Shown here in pieces: positions 43,838-56,335 of a stretch of 64,000 bases of DNA. The notes beneath the pieces were generated by a model. It saw only the letters and a list, made by a program, of their open reading frames with translations, was not told the DNA's origin and did no database searches. The DNA is taken from NCBI GenBank assembly GCA_019915015.1, contig JAHBBC010000003.1, positions 1,798,001 through 1,862,000 of the forward strand, written 5' to 3'. The first letter of the stretch is position 1, and each line of letters opens with the position of its first letter. The position numbers and the translations under genes are program-made. Origin of the DNA: Auriscalpium vulgare (taxonomy: Eukaryota; Basidiomycota; Agaricomycetes; Russulales; Auriscalpiaceae).

Positions 43838-46240
43838 CTACTGCAAACCGATACGATCCACACCCTGCCTGACCTTCCCTATCAGACTCCGCACCCCGTC
43901 CCGCAGCCCGTCGACCTGCACACCAGGTGCCTCCCCGCTCGTCCGGTACACGCCCGTCCCCGCGGGCCCGCCCAGGCTCACCGCGACGCCGCCCAGGTTC
44001 AGGTTCAGCGCCGGCGCGGTCGAAGCGCTCTCTGGCGGCGGGTCGTAGACGGCGGCGGGGAAGTTCGCGGCGGCGGAGCTGATCATGTCGAGGAAACTAA
44101 AGCGCAGATGCTGTCAGCGTGGGGTGTAACAAGATTGGTGAGAACCGGTGGACGTACCTGGAGGAGTTGTGCACGCAGGTGCCGCCAAGCAGGAGGCGTG
44201 TGCCCGCGGCACCGCCGGAGGCGGGGTCTTGGTTAAGCAGAGACACTGTTCGCGCCTCCTCGTATGTCGTACCTCCATTACGAAGATTATGACGTCCTGC
44301 GGTCTGGACGGCCACGACCTCAACGGCTGCCCCGCAAGAACGAATAGCTACGCACCGTTGTAAGCCCGCGTTCGGCCGCCTGCCTCGACGAAGGGATGGG
44401 TAGTGTCTCGCAACCTGCCTTTGAACAAGCTCTCCAATGTTTGCGATAAGTTCGGCGTATGCTGCATGTACACGTTCTCGACACCCTTCAGGCCCTTCAA
44501 GGCAGAGCGGCCCAGGGCGAATATTGACTCCGTCGAATACACGTCATCTTGCCGTTGATCTGCTCCCGCAATGTTCAATATCGCGTAGACCAACTGTGGA
44601 AACACCTTCAGGACTTGCATGCATTGGTCACATGAGGTAGACACGTACCCGCGCGTCTTCTTTCCTGACGCCATTTTGCAGCGCAAGGTTGATGAGCGAC
44701 GCAATATTGCTCGCCTGTGTCTTCTGGTACTTCAGCGCGTACAGGATAACAAGGCGCAGCTTGTTAAACGCTGACACCGTGTTATCCGCAATGAACGCTT
44801 GCACAGTCTGCTTGTTTCTTCAGCCTCTCCCATCCGCTCATACACCTTACCCACCACGCACCTTTATGTCCGCGCCCGCCCGTGCCGCGAGCCCCTGCTC
44901 AACCTCTCCCAGCTCGAGCAGCTTGTCACGCGACACAAGGCGGCTCAACTCGCCGACGAGCGCAACATGCTTGCTCACATTCCCGCCCAGCTTGCGGAAC
45001 TCGGGGTACTCCTCGACAAAGCGCTTCATGTCCGAGATCGAGTTAATGGAGTTGGGTGACTGCGCGAGCGAGCGCGCCTGGTACGACTGCACGTACGACT
45101 TGAGTGATGTGCCGAGGTCGCCAAACGTCGCGAGGTGGTGTGCTTGGAAGAAGGGGTCCGTCGTTGTCGTGAGTGTAATTTCCTGCGCGGGCCCGGGTGT
45201 GAGGTGTGGGCAGCGGAGGAGGCAAGAAACGTACGGAGAGCTCGGGTCGGATGTCAGGTACCATGCTCATGTCGACGCGCCCGTTCTGAATTCCGAGCAG
45301 TTCATGCACCATCGCCTGGTACGTCCACTGCGAGAGTATTGGGGTTACGGGGTCGTTTCGTCTGTCCACGATGAGCAGTAATGGCGGCACTTGTGTCAGG
45401 CGGAAATCAAACAGCTGCGATTCGGCTTGCACGCGGTGCTGTGGCGGGTCAGCGCCTCCACAGGACAGGGCAGAGGAGCACATACCTGTATTTCCGACGC
45501 GAGCTTCTTCGCCATGCCGCTCATCTTCTCGTACCGGATGACGGGCTTCTTCTTGAGACTGAGCAGCACCGCGATGAGGCCCTGGACGTGGTATTCCAGC
45601 GCCTTCGGGTCCCACGTATTGGGTGATGATGCATACAGTGGTGTCGTCGAGGAGGGCCTGTGGTTGAGGGAGAACAGGGAGGGCAATAGCGGTGCATAGT
45701 CCGCGTAGAACTCCTGCGGCGCACAAGTCAGCACCCGCCCTCCGCACACGAGCGCGGCCCACGCACCTGCACTTCTCTCACCGACTCGTACTCGTCCGCA
45801 TCCGCGAGGCGCTCAATCGCCGTCTTGCTCAGAATGTTGCTGAAGTCTGGGCGGGAACGACGCGTTACGCGACCGTAGCAGGACGACGGGTGCGGACGCA
45901 CTGACACAGGTAGTACTCGCCGTACTTGGGGTCCTTGAGCTCTTCCTCGAGTGCGCCGAGGCTCTCCTCGCTGTTCTTGAGGAAGCATACGCACTTCATG
46001 TGCGGCATGCGGTCCCGCTTCTTGTTGTCGATGCGGTCGGTGAGGTAGACTTGATGCGAGAGCAGAGTCGACTGCGTAGACGCAAGGGACACTATGGGTG
46101 TCTTCGGAGACGTCAGATGCTCCGTGGTCCCGATATCTGGGCATACGCACTGTGTGCGAGTCGAGGAGAAAGACCTTCATGGCGGAAGGCACGGACACCA
46201 TCTTGGTGATGTACGTCTCGACCGCCTTCACCACGTCCAT
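43838..46240 (-). CDS. VPS45: Vps45, Sec1/Munc18 family protein
   Basis: Ten exons on the minus strand: 46151-46240, 45906-46101, 45767-45846, 45486-45713, 45235-45438, 44862-45182, 44649-44807, about 44352/44356-44593, about 44158-44303 and 43838-44096, giving about 637 residues. Vps45 binds the Tlg2-type syntaxin and controls SNARE assembly for Golgi-to-endosome and vacuolar transport. The start [15 protein letters not shown] aligns with the family. Later blocks are [93 protein letters not shown] and [33 protein letters not shown]. Between exons 8 and 9 the conserved [12 protein letters not shown] strand is split: QDVIIFVM and GGTTYEEA lie in different frames, one base short at the CC of 44275-44276. 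An in-frame splice alternative exists but loses this strand. The exon 1/2 acceptor is an unusual GAAG. Confidence 0.92.
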
Positions 46241-46503
46241 CTTGATGCACGTTCGGCTATAAAAGCTTGCAAATAACGCTTGTTCTTGAGTGTAGAGGTG
46301 TCCGCGCCGCACCGAGAAACAGTGGGAAGAGGCTTCAGGCTCGAAGGTGGAAGAGGCTGAAGACCTGAACGCGGCCGGCCTGAGCCCACAGCAGCCGGGT
46401 CGGCAGCGGGCCGCGGCCCGGCTCTCCGCTTCAAAGTTCAGTATTAAATCTTCCGACTCCCGAGTGTCTTCCTGTGTCTTCTCCTTCTGGCTCCGCCTTT
46501 TGA

Positions 46504-47744
46504 ATGCCCTACAGTGACGACAGCGACGACGTAGCAGAGAGGTGTGTTCTAAGAGAGTTTATCCGCATCATCATTATCATGAGCGCTGAGACACTGCAGG
46601 GCCGACGCCTTCTGGACTAAGTACCTCTGGCAATGAGCGACTCACCTTGGGGCTTTTTCCATCGTCTTCGACGAACGACGAGACCACACGCACATCCCAA
46701 GCCATTGTTGACGCCGAAGCGGGTGTGGTACAATGCTTGCCTCGCCCGCCCTCATCTCCAAGCTCCCGTCCGAAATCCTCGCGCACATCTTCGAATGTCT
46801 GGCCCTCGTGAAGAAGCCGCATAGGGACGAGTTCGATTGGCTCACCAGCAAACGCCAGTCAGGACTGGGGTGGGATCGAGTCCGCAACGCACGTGTGTCG
46901 CAGCTGGCGCGCGGCCGCGCTGGGCCACCCCGCGCTGTGGAGGAGCATCTCGTTCGAGCTCGGCATGCCGTGGGCGCGGGAAATGCTGGCGCGCGCAAGG
47001 TCCGCGCCGCTGGTGATTGTGCAGCTGCACGCAGATGCGAAGCTCCAGACCGAGACCGACGCGATGCTCCTGGCGCACTGTGCTCAGATCAGGGAGCTCA
47101 GGATCACTCGGCACGCGGAGGGATGGCGGTTTGTTCAGCCGATCCTCGCCTCGCCCGTCCCTGCGCTCGATGTGTTCGAGGTCATTGTGGATGGAGAGAG
47201 CCCGCCTGTGGTCACAGATCTGTTCGGCGGCCGCGCGGACCGTCTAGAGAAGATCGTCATTCGGAACTGCGCCTTTGCATGGACGTGTTTCCCCCGGAGC
47301 ACCCTCACACAAGTTGTTCTCCAACTCTCTCCAAATGCAACTAGACGGGGAGATCCTGCTCCGCATCAGTGCCCGGACTTATTCCTTGATTTCCTTGCCG
47401 CAAACCCCGCGCTTGAGGTCCTCTCCCTGGAGCACTGCCTGCCCACATCCGATAGCTACAGGGGCGGAAGCGTTGTCTCTCTTCCGCGCCTTTGCAGGAT
47501 CTCGCTGTCCGGACGAGCTGTCGATGTGACAGCGGCCCTTGGCCACATTCACTTACCCTCCTCCACCAAATTGCGCCTCTATTGCGTCTCTGTAACCGCG
47601 ACGAGCGACGAGTGTGTGGTGGCCCTCTCCCTCGCGGCGGTGCACCTTAGGTCCTCCGGTGAGAGCATCCGCATGCTCAAGATCCAAACCGAGTACCGGG
47701 GCGGCGCGCTCAGACACAGTTGGCGAAAAAACGTTACATACTAG
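46504..47744 (+). pseudogene. Degenerate F-box/LRR gene (F-box copy 3)
   Basis: Exon 1 (46504-46541, MPYSDDSDDVAER) and the intron acceptor near 46597 match F-box copies 4 and 5. Exon 2 then meets a stop after FWTKYLWQ, changes frame, and again shifts (+1, an extra G near 46872) between the F-box segment (LPSEILAHIFECLALV) and HVCRSWRAAALGHP. The LRR part is open from 46893 to 47744 (LEVLSLEHCLPTSDSY, LSGRAVDVTAALGHI) but ends early at RKNVTY, lacking about 250 C-terminal residues found in paralogues. Several independent lesions make this a pseudogene, although the G/C-run errors elsewhere mean one of them could be technical. Confidence 0.78.
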
Positions 47745-48166
47745 ACTGCATAGACCTTTGGCAGGCTTATCAGATATATGTCCTGTTAAGTATTTGTTAA
47801 TGTCAGATACTGATGCACTAGCCGGAGAACAAGCACCAAGTACTGGCAGAGCGGACGCGGTTCTGCGTGGGTTCTGCGGATTTGCTGCAGATACCGCGTC
47901 CCAGCCGGGTGATCTTTCTATCCGGAGTGATTGACGGATTCCTCGAGCTGCAAAGCACCTAGCAAGACCAGAGTAGTACTGATATTGAGGTGTGGCTCTA
48001 TATGTAGGGCGTCAATTAAAGCTGGCGGTGGGTGTGCCACAGTGTGGCGGACGGCGGCACTGCGGCGGCTCCGGATCCGAGTCGGACAGACTCAGGCTCT
48101 CCGCAGTGACTCGGTACCAAGTACTTCAAATACGCCCTGCCGTCGACTGTGCCCAAACCACCGTCA
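47745..48166. other. Intergenic between F-box copies 3 and 4
   Basis: No recognisable remnant of the missing C-terminal region of copy 3 is seen; the last part is the presumed promoter of copy 4. Confidence 0.4.
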
Positions 48167-50073
48167 ATGATGTCGAAGAGCAGCGACAGCGATCGTACAC
48201 AATCCCGGTACATAAAGTCAACTGACTGACTCACCCTTCCACTAGGATACTAAGCGTTGGTTTTGTAGGGCTCTCGCTCACTGGACCGCTGCTGCTGCTG
48301 AACGAATTGCCTCCCTCACACCTACACAATCGTCTTCATCAAGCAGCCCCACCAATGCGGCCCACACACTCCAATCCATCCTCGACGCCGAAGCGTATGC
48401 CGTGCGCCTCGCCCTATGCGGTTTGCTGACGCGCCGCAATGCCTACTCCCCCATCTCGACGCTCCCACCAGAGGTTCTCGCCCTCGTTTTCGAGTGCTTG
48501 ACTCTCGTGAGCCCCACCAACGTCGAGGGGCAATTAGGTTGGATCAAATCTGCCACACACGTGTGCCGCAGCTGGCGTGAAGTTGCGCTGGGCCACCCGA
48601 ACCTGTGGAGGAGGATCTCCTTGACCATCGGCCTCGAGTGGGCGAAGGAGATGCTTGCTCGCGCGAAGTCTGCTCCTTTGGTTATAAATCAGGTATCCCC
48701 GGCCGCCAAGGGGCTGACGAAGTTCGAAGCCATGATCCTGGCACATTGGTCGCGTCTCCAGGAGCTCAATGTCATCCACAGGAACGACACCTGGAAGACG
48801 CTTGAGCCCATCCTTTCTTCGCCTGCTCCCATACTCGAGGTACTCTGCCTGACAAGCAATGGATGGGGCTCAAACTTGGCCGTGGCAACGAAGTTGTTTG
48901 GTGGCCGAGCAGACCGCCTGCAGAAGATTTCCATCTGCAACTACAGCTTTTCATGGACGTGTTTCCCTCCCAGCCCACTTCGGCAACTTGTCGTCAAGAT
49001 GGGCAAATATCTATCTGCAGATGGAGAGCCTGCTCCACTCCAGCGCCCTGATGCCTTTCTCGACCTCCTTGCCAATCTCCCTGCACTGGAGGTCCTATCT
49101 CTCGAGCACTGCCTTCCTCCTTTTTCAGTCTACAAGGACCCCCGTCCGGTCACCCTACTGCATATCGTCGAGGTCACATTGGCAGGTAGAGCTCCTGACG
49201 TGTTAGCCGCTTTGGATCACGTTAAATTCCCTGCCTCCGCCAAATTAAAGCTTGCCTGCTTTTCCACCGCCGTTACAGAGAACGAGTGCATGAAGGCCTT
49301 CTCCTTTGGTGCAGCGCATCTTAAGTCTCGCGGTGCTGTAACCATCCGCACACTCACAATTCGGGACCTAGACCAATTCGAGTACACGCATCTATCGTCG
49401 GTGGCCGTCGCGCTGCACGAGGAGTGCCTGCCGATTCCGACCCCTCTTTCTCTCGTGCCGGACCTCTCCTTCTCGCTATTCTGGCGCCCGTCCGTTGCGG
49501 CGCTCGATGACGCTCAGCAGCAGGTGTATGGTATCTCGCTCTCCGTTCTGCGACGATTTGCCGGTGCCTTCCCGTTGAAGGACTTGAAGACGCTTTCCCT
49601 GGACGTCACATGTCCGGAGTGGACAACTACAAAATTATGGCACGAACAATTTCGGTCAATGTGGAGGCTTGCTGCGGCTGTTCGTCAAGAGCTATGTGGC
49701 TATCCACCTCTTCCGCGCGTTAGTTCAGCTCGATGACCTTCCCGAGGCAAGGTCAAAGAGGCGGCGACGGCAGGGCGCAGACGGTCGTTTCCTCTTCCCC
49801 AAACTCAAGTGGCTCCGAATAGAAGATGCCGACTTCAACAAACACTACGAGGACGGACCATTCGAGACGGCTTTTGAGGTTTTTCAGACAGCCCTCCGCC
49901 AGCGGCGAAGCACAAATAATATGGGCATCAAGGAGTTGGCTCTACCTCTATGTCGAGGTAGTGCGGACCAAATGACCGCGCTCAGGCCGCTGGTGGGCAA
50001 ATTTCTCTATGATACCGTAACGGTAAAGATTTATGCAGACTATGAGGGGTACACTAGTGATGATTGGTTCTGA
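48167..50073 (+). CDS. F-box/LRR protein with one apparent frameshift (F-box copy 4)
   Basis: Exon 1, 48167-48207 (MMSKSSDSDRTQS), joins exon 2 from 48269; the proposed protein is about 614 residues. The F-box segment is STLPPEVLALVFECLTLV and IKSATHVCRSWREVALGHP, followed by LRR-like blocks (LEVLSLEHCLPPFSVYKD, LAGRAPDVLAALDHVKF). Near 49645-49653 one extra base shifts the frame: TKLWHEQF continues as GQCGGLLRLFVKSYVAIHLF only in the +1 frame, which then runs to a normal end at 50073 (TSDDWF). Truncated copy 2 is intact across the equivalent point, which shows the ancestral frame. Could be a young pseudogene or a base-call error. Confidence 0.8.
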
Positions 50074-50517
50074 TGTGCACTGTTTTCTTTTGACCACGCA
50101 ACTCCTAATCGCGCGTATATGTGTCTCGATGTCGTATCTCTAGGACTCGGAGAAATGGAGCGCGATTAACAGTCCTTACTCTCCGCAGCGCCATAAAGCT
50201 CGTCGTGATGACTCGTACTATGATATGCAGCTGCCAGTGAAACCAGGAGGCTGAGGGATGACGAGGCTGGGCCTGCATGTACTACTCTGCCTCAGCAGGG
50301 ACACTAACTTTAGGCTGTGTGAGGCCTTGAGCATGAAAGTTGAAGACGTTGAAGCTTCAAGCTGTCACCGTTGAGTTGGCAGTGAGTGACTTCGCAACAC
50401 GATCACGGGACCAATTTTAGAACTCAGCAAGCCATCACTCAGTGACGACAGTATCCTTAATCCTACGTCTTGTCCTACTATCGGCCTGCACTTTCATTCC
50501 GCTGACAGGATTCACCG
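50074..50517. other. Intergenic between F-box copies 4 and 5
   Basis: Presumed promoter of copy 5; a GAAGCTTCAAGCTGTC-like inverted word near 50350 resembles the GAAGCTTGAGGGTGG block upstream of copy 1. No gene seen. Confidence 0.4.
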
Positions 50518-52519
50518 ATGCTGGACGGTACTGAAAAAGATGATCTACAGAGGTCAGTATCATTGTGCATCTCCCCATTCCATCCATTGACGGCTTCACT
50601 GCTGCAGGGTTCATGCCTTCTGGACCGCCTCTGCAGACGACCGGCTTGCCTCTATGCGCCTCACATCGCCTTCCTCGGCAAAAGACATTACACAGTCCCC
50701 CCACGCCATCATCGACGCTCTCGATGTCGAAGCACAGGGTGCACGGCTCGCCCTGTGTGCCGTGCTGACCCGCCGCAATATGTTCACCCCCATCGCCGTG
50801 CTCCCGCCCGAAATCCTCTCGGCTATCTTCGAATATCTGGCTCTCATGAACTCGCCGTCGTCTGTGTTCAGCACGTGGTACCCAGGTGGCAAGAGGCCAG
50901 AGCGCAAAGTCGGAGCTTTGGGTTGGATCGAGTCCGCGACGCACGTGTGCCGCAACTGGCGCAACGTCGCGCTGGCATACCCCGCCGTATGGAGAAGGGT
51001 GGCATTCGATCTCGGCCCTAGGTGGGCGAGGGAGCAGTTTGCCCGTGCAAAGTCCGCGCCTTTGGTGGTGATTCAGCCCCACATCAAGCAAGAGATACTG
51101 AGCGATGCCGACAAGATGCTTCTAGAGCACTGCTCGCGTCTCCAGGTGCTCAAGATTGCTCGCCGCGCGGACCATCACCGGGATCACTGGGTGACACTCG
51201 AGCCCATTCTCAGCTCTCCCGCCCCAACTCTCGAGGAGCTTGACCTCTCCCTGCAAGAGCTGGGCGCAAATCCGCCTGTTATCAAAAATCTGTTTGGAGG
51301 CTGCGCAGACCGCCTGCAGAAGATCATCATACACAACTATAACTTCGCATGGACGTGTTTTCCTCGCAGCCCGCTTACCGAGCTTGACCTTTTCCAATTC
51401 CCCGGACGAGCCTCTGAACAGGGATTCGCTGCTCCCCATCAACGCCCCGACGCCTTCCTAGACTTCCTCGCCACACTCCCCTTGCTTGAGGTCCTCTCAC
51501 TCCATCAATGCCTGCCCGCACACACTGTCTACAGAGACGGTCACACTGTCTCACTTCCGCGCCTTACTCTCGCTTCACTATCAGGACGTGCTGTCGACGT
51601 GACGGCTGCGCTGAATCACATCAACTTCCCTACCTCTACTCAATTGGGTTTGGACTGTATCTCCAACGCGACGACGAGCGACGAGTGCTGGGAAAATTTC
51701 TCGCTCTCCGCGCGTCTCAAGTCCGGCATGTCAGCCATTCGCGCACTGTCGGTTTCAACGCGTCCTCTCTTTTCTCGTTCTCGTCGAGGTGCTGTCCAAA
51801 TCCATGCATATGAGAAATGCCATTCTATCGACCAATTGCTCTATGAGGCCCCGGCAGATCTTTCCTTGTCGCATTATTGGCATCCACGAAATGCCCCTAT
51901 TGCTGTACACGAACTCCCACTGGCAGGCATGATCCCTTTATCCGCCATCCGTCTTATGACGGACACTCTCCGTCTGAAGGATCTCCAGACGCTTTGCCTG
52001 CACTTCATGTGTCCGGACTGGACGGCGGAAGCATGGAAGGAGAATTTTGGACAGTGTACAGCACTGCAGCACCTGCACGTGTCGGAGCATGTCGTCGCCC
52101 CCCTTATCGAAGCGCTAGTCCTGCCACCAGAATACCCTGATGCGGCTGCCGGACCCGAGGCCAAAAGGCAGACATCATCCCCCTCCTTCGTCCTCTTCCC
52201 TACGCTCGAATCGCTCGTTCTCTCTACCGCCGATCTCAAGGGTCCATGCGTCGAAGGGAGTTGTATGTCCTGTGTTCTTCTGGCGGCGCTGCGACAACGC
52301 GACCAACATGGAATGGGTCTCCACACGTTGGCGATAAAGGATTGTTATGTCTCTGAAAAAGTGATCGACAGCCTCTGGCCATTCGTCGGCACTTTGGACT
52401 GGGATCACCACACGATGGAAACGGAAGATGAGGAGGAAGACGAGGAGGATGAGGAAGACGAGGATGATGAGGACGAAGACTCCGCCTTGTATGGTGTAGT
52501 AGTCGCGGGCCACTTTTGA
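50518..52519 (+). CDS. F-box/LRR protein, intact (F-box copy 5)
   Basis: Two exons, 50518-50552 and 50608-52519 (54-55 bp intron), give 648 residues. Exon 1 codes MLDGTEKDDLQR and the splice leads to VHAFWTASADDRLASMRL, which matches copies 1 and 4 and fixes the gene start for the family. The F-box segment (VLPPEILSAIFEYLALMN, then WIESATHVCRNWRNVALAYP) is at about residues 80-150. LRR-like repeats follow (LEVLSLHQCLPAHTVY, LRLKDLQTLCLHFMCPDW), and the tail is strongly acidic (Glu/Asp run over about 25 residues, then ALYGVVVAGHF). This is the only complete copy among the three tandem genes. Likely an SCF substrate receptor; substrate unknown. Confidence 0.9.
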
Positions 52520-52847
52520 ACGTGAACACTTACGGTTGCTGTCCGCGCGGTTTTGGGGCAACATGTATGGCCTCGCTCTTATTCTTTCATGATCCTTTCT
52601 TGTACGATGCTAGACGTATCGGAACATTCCGCCATAAGGACAATACATATGGCCGCTATGAGAGGGGCGAAGTTGACCGGAAGTCACACTATATCTATTT
52701 CTTCACCATCGTCCTCGCTCATCGAGGGCATTCTCGGGAGGCATACAGGAAACAATCTCCATATGACATAAGGATACGATGGTAGTACAGAAAGCAGTTA
52801 CATCCACAAACCATCCGTATAGAGTGTGTCATCGCAGCGCACCAGGC
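52520..52847. other. Intergenic, convergent 3' ends
   Basis: Lies between the ends of F-box copy 5 and the coiled-coil gene; no features recognised. Confidence 0.4.
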
Positions 52848-54230
52848 TCACTTGCGTTTACGCGCCTTCGCGGTGCCGCCGTCCGCAGCGTCCGGAGGAG
52901 GCGGTTGCTTGCGCTTCTTCGCCGACGACACTGGTGCCGTTGCGCGAGCGCCCCCGTTCGCGGCGACGTTCGTTATGCTCTTCGGGCGCGCCGTGGACAA
53001 GACCCGGTGCGAGCCGTATACCTCTTGCAGGTTCTCCTAGAAACGTAGTAAGCAAATCGCCAGCAACAGAAGCAGAAGACAAGCGGCGCACCTCGGCACC
53101 CATCATCAGCTCGTCCTCCTCCTCATCTTCATCGTGCACCTGCTGCGCCTGCCTCCGCGCCATATTACGCGACACCACCTCCTGCCCCGCTTCCACATAA
53201 TCCCCGCTGTCATCCCGGAGCCCATCGTCCTCATCCGACACCACCTGCCTACTCTTCCTCCGCGGCACGGCGCCCTTGCGGCGCTTCAATCCCACCGCGC
53301 CGTCAGTGGCGTACCCGCCCAGCACACCCTCGCCCTGGTCATCGTCATCGTCCTCGTCATCTTCTTCCTCCTTGACGGGGACATGGATGACGGCCTGCAC
53401 GCGGCGCACGACGCGCGACTTGACCACGCCTGGCGTCTGCGTCTGCGGGGGCGCGCGTTTCGGCGTGGGTGCGGGCCCGCCGTCGCACACGGGCAGCGCG
53501 TGCGCGGAGGACGTCGACGCGCGCTTCGGCTCGGGGCGCCGCGGGGTATATGGTGCGCGGGTGTCGAACTGCGCGCTAATCAGCATGCATTGTGAGAGGA
53601 GACAGAGGAGGAGGGGCACGGACGGAGGGGGCGGTGAGGACGGCGTGCTCGAGGAGCGCGGAGAGGCGCGCGCGCTCCTTGTCGACGCGCAGGAACTGCT
53701 GCTTCCAGTCCTCAATCTCGCCGCGCGACGCGTCCTGCAGGCGCAAGCACTGCTCCTTCCACTGCTGGGCTTCGCGGCGCAGCTGCATGACGAGCTCCGC
53801 CTGGTGCAGGTTCTGCATGTACGCACCCATGGGCAGCGCGGTCAGCGCACGCGCACGCGGCCACAAATGCGCATACGCACGACGATATCGGCTTTGGCAA
53901 GCTGCGCGGTGTGAGTGGGGGTGAGTGGGACGTGGGGCGGGGCGTACCTCGGCTTTCCACTTCTCCGCCTCGAGCTTGTGCTCCTGCTCGCCTTGCTGGC
54001 ACGCGTGCATCGCGGCGAGCGCGTCGTCGCGCTCGCGCCGTGCCGTGCGCACCTCGTCGTCGGTGTGCGCGATCTGCGCGCGCGCGCCTTGTTCGTACGC
54101 GCGAAGCTGCCGTGGGCACGCGTGGTGAGCTCACAGAGCGAGGGGGGAAGGGTGGCAGGCGTACTGCGGTGAGTGTTGCAGTGGAGATGGACTTGAAGGC
54201 GTCGGCGAGGGCGACGGAGGGGTCGGCCAT
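52848..54230 (-). CDS. Coiled-coil protein with basic, nuclear-type motifs, unknown function
   Basis: Six exons on the minus strand: 54165-54230, 53948-54106, 53881-53901, about 53624-53812, 53092-53568 and 52848-53036. All have phase 0 and give about 366 residues. The N-terminal half is a charged coiled coil (EVRTARRERDDALAAMHACQ, then LVMQLRREAQQWKEQCLRLQ and EIEDWKQQFLRVDKERARL). The C-terminal half is disordered and mixes acidic runs with Lys/Arg clusters (GLKRRKGAVPRRKSRQVVSD) and ends in KARKRK, suggesting a nuclear protein. Exon 3 is only 21 bp. The donor of exon 4 is uncertain (53624 or 53642, both in frame). I do not recognise a named family; the name is descriptive only. Confidence 0.75.
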
Positions 54231-56335
54231 GTTGCGCGGTGTGGTCGTCGGCGAGATCGAGGGAAGTGTCACGCGAGGACCGTGACGCGCAAGTAACGCG
54301 TACGCGTGACAACCTTTGTGTCACCGTGACGGGCTATGGTATCTCACCTCCTGCCACTGCATACATACTCAACCTACTGCCGCTCAAATGCCAGCATTCA
54401 TAATATTCAGTCCTCAGGCCATTTGCGACTACTTGCGCGCTACGCTTTATGCTGATCATCTAGAGGCTGGGCTTGCATGCCTCTTGTCTGTGTCTTCACG
54501 AAGTACTTATCCTCGGACTCCGTGACGGTACCGAGCCTCAGGCAGTACTTTCGGGCTTGATATCCTCGGACATGGTCCATTATGCATTATGCCCCGCTAC
54601 CTGGCCCACTGCCTTATGAAATCGGGCCTACGCTGCCTCTCTATGTACTTACCTTGAGCCGCGGAACGTCGTAGGTCGACGTCCTCGTGCCCGGGCAATG
54701 TTCTCCGTACCGCACGCCATAAGTAGGTTTGCACCGGTTTTGCATCACGCAATCTTCCTCCAGGTCAAGTTTGCACCATGTCGTCGATCGCCGGCCAGCA
54801 TACGCCGCCTACGCTCCTGGCGCTCTGTGCGAGGCTGCACTTATACTTAGGCACGCTATCCTTAGTACGTACGCGCTCAAAACCTCCTTGCAGACATGCC
54901 GCGACGTGTCCCTCCTGGCTGTGCAAATGACGCACTGGTACTGATCATCTCGGGGCAGGTTTCAATTATGAAGGTTTCGATGATTGCCGCCATACGGTCT
55001 CACAAGAATAGAGCTTAACCGTCCCTTAAACTGCTCCTCTTCCCACCACGATGTTCCGACAAGCCCTATCTGGTGGCGGGCTTGCTCTCCGTTCGTAAGC
55101 CGGTGGCTGCCTCGCCGTCGAGGCACGGAACGAGCACCGCGGGGGCGTACGTATGCTACTTTCTCATTCGCGCCATTGTCCTTCCTCATCTGCGTCGTGC
55201 GCCTGTGAGTACGTTAAATCTCATGCAGAAGTCGGTCGCACCGAGGATCACCCGATTTCTTCGGCGCGGCGCACGGCGGGTCGTGGCCGTGCTGCCTCAG
55301 AGTCCAGCGTGGGCCACTGTTGGGCGAATTCTATGGTGATTCTGTGCGCACAGTGCACCATGAGGCGGTCCGAGGGTCCCCGAAATGAAAGCATATGATT
55401 AGCACGGCGTGCTACATATACATATATAGAGCCCGCGCTCCATAGAGTATGCTTCAATTGTCCTCCGGCAGGCGTACGCCTGCGAGGTCTCTCCAACTCT
55501 CAGCCACTTGGGCGCCTAGGTGCGGCGAGAAGCTCGCGTCCGGCCTGCGAGTCGATGGAAGCGAGCTGTCTGGAGCTGTCTGGTGATGCCGGGTGCGATG
55601 CGTGATGGATGGATGGACCGCGCTGTAGTCGTGACACACGGTCGACGGCGATGGAGATGAGGGTTGTATCCCCGCTGATGGGCGGGCGCACGAGCCCCGC
55701 GTGCTGCTCCGGCCGGGTGTGCGGTGGAAAATGAAAGGGCTGAACAGGCGGATACCTGGACGTCTTCCATGCGATTTACGTACGTGCAGCTAGCACGGAG
55801 AAAGGACCATGCTCGCAGGCTGGCGGTGTTGCCTACCGCGACATGACGTCCGCGGTGGGCTGGGCGACGCGCCGACGCCTGTTGCGAGCCATGCGCTCGC
55901 CGTGGCGCTGCGGTGGGGACGGGCCCTGGTGCCTCTGGTGTGGTATCAGGTGGCGGGTGAATACATCGAGCTCAGGTGAACGGGGGCAGAAAATGAAAAG
56001 GGTGGCGCGCTGACGTAAGACGTGCCTGCTATGGGAGTTTTGCGGGGGCATGAGACCCGCCTCGGTGGTTTGTCTCGTCCTCGCCGTCTTTCCGCTCTTT
56101 TCCCTCTCCCCTCGTCGTCGTCCGCGGCCTGCTCGCTGCAGCCTCGAGTGCACTGCCCCCTGCCTCGACACCCTGGATAATGCGAATTAGACCCCGCCGT
56201 GCCCCGACAGACCGCTGCACCCAGCTCCACCCCTCGTCACTTTAATACAGTACTTCCCCATCAACATCCTCTTCCGTCCTATCGCTCGCACCCCCTCCTT
56301 TGCCTCCGCCCACCACCGTCTACCCATCCGCCTGA
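54231..56335. other. 2.1 kb intergenic, nothing recognised
   Basis: Contains no protein-like frame, RNA gene or transposon end that I can support. The last few hundred bases are pyrimidine-rich and are the presumed promoter of the membrane protein gene at 56336. Confidence 0.4.
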
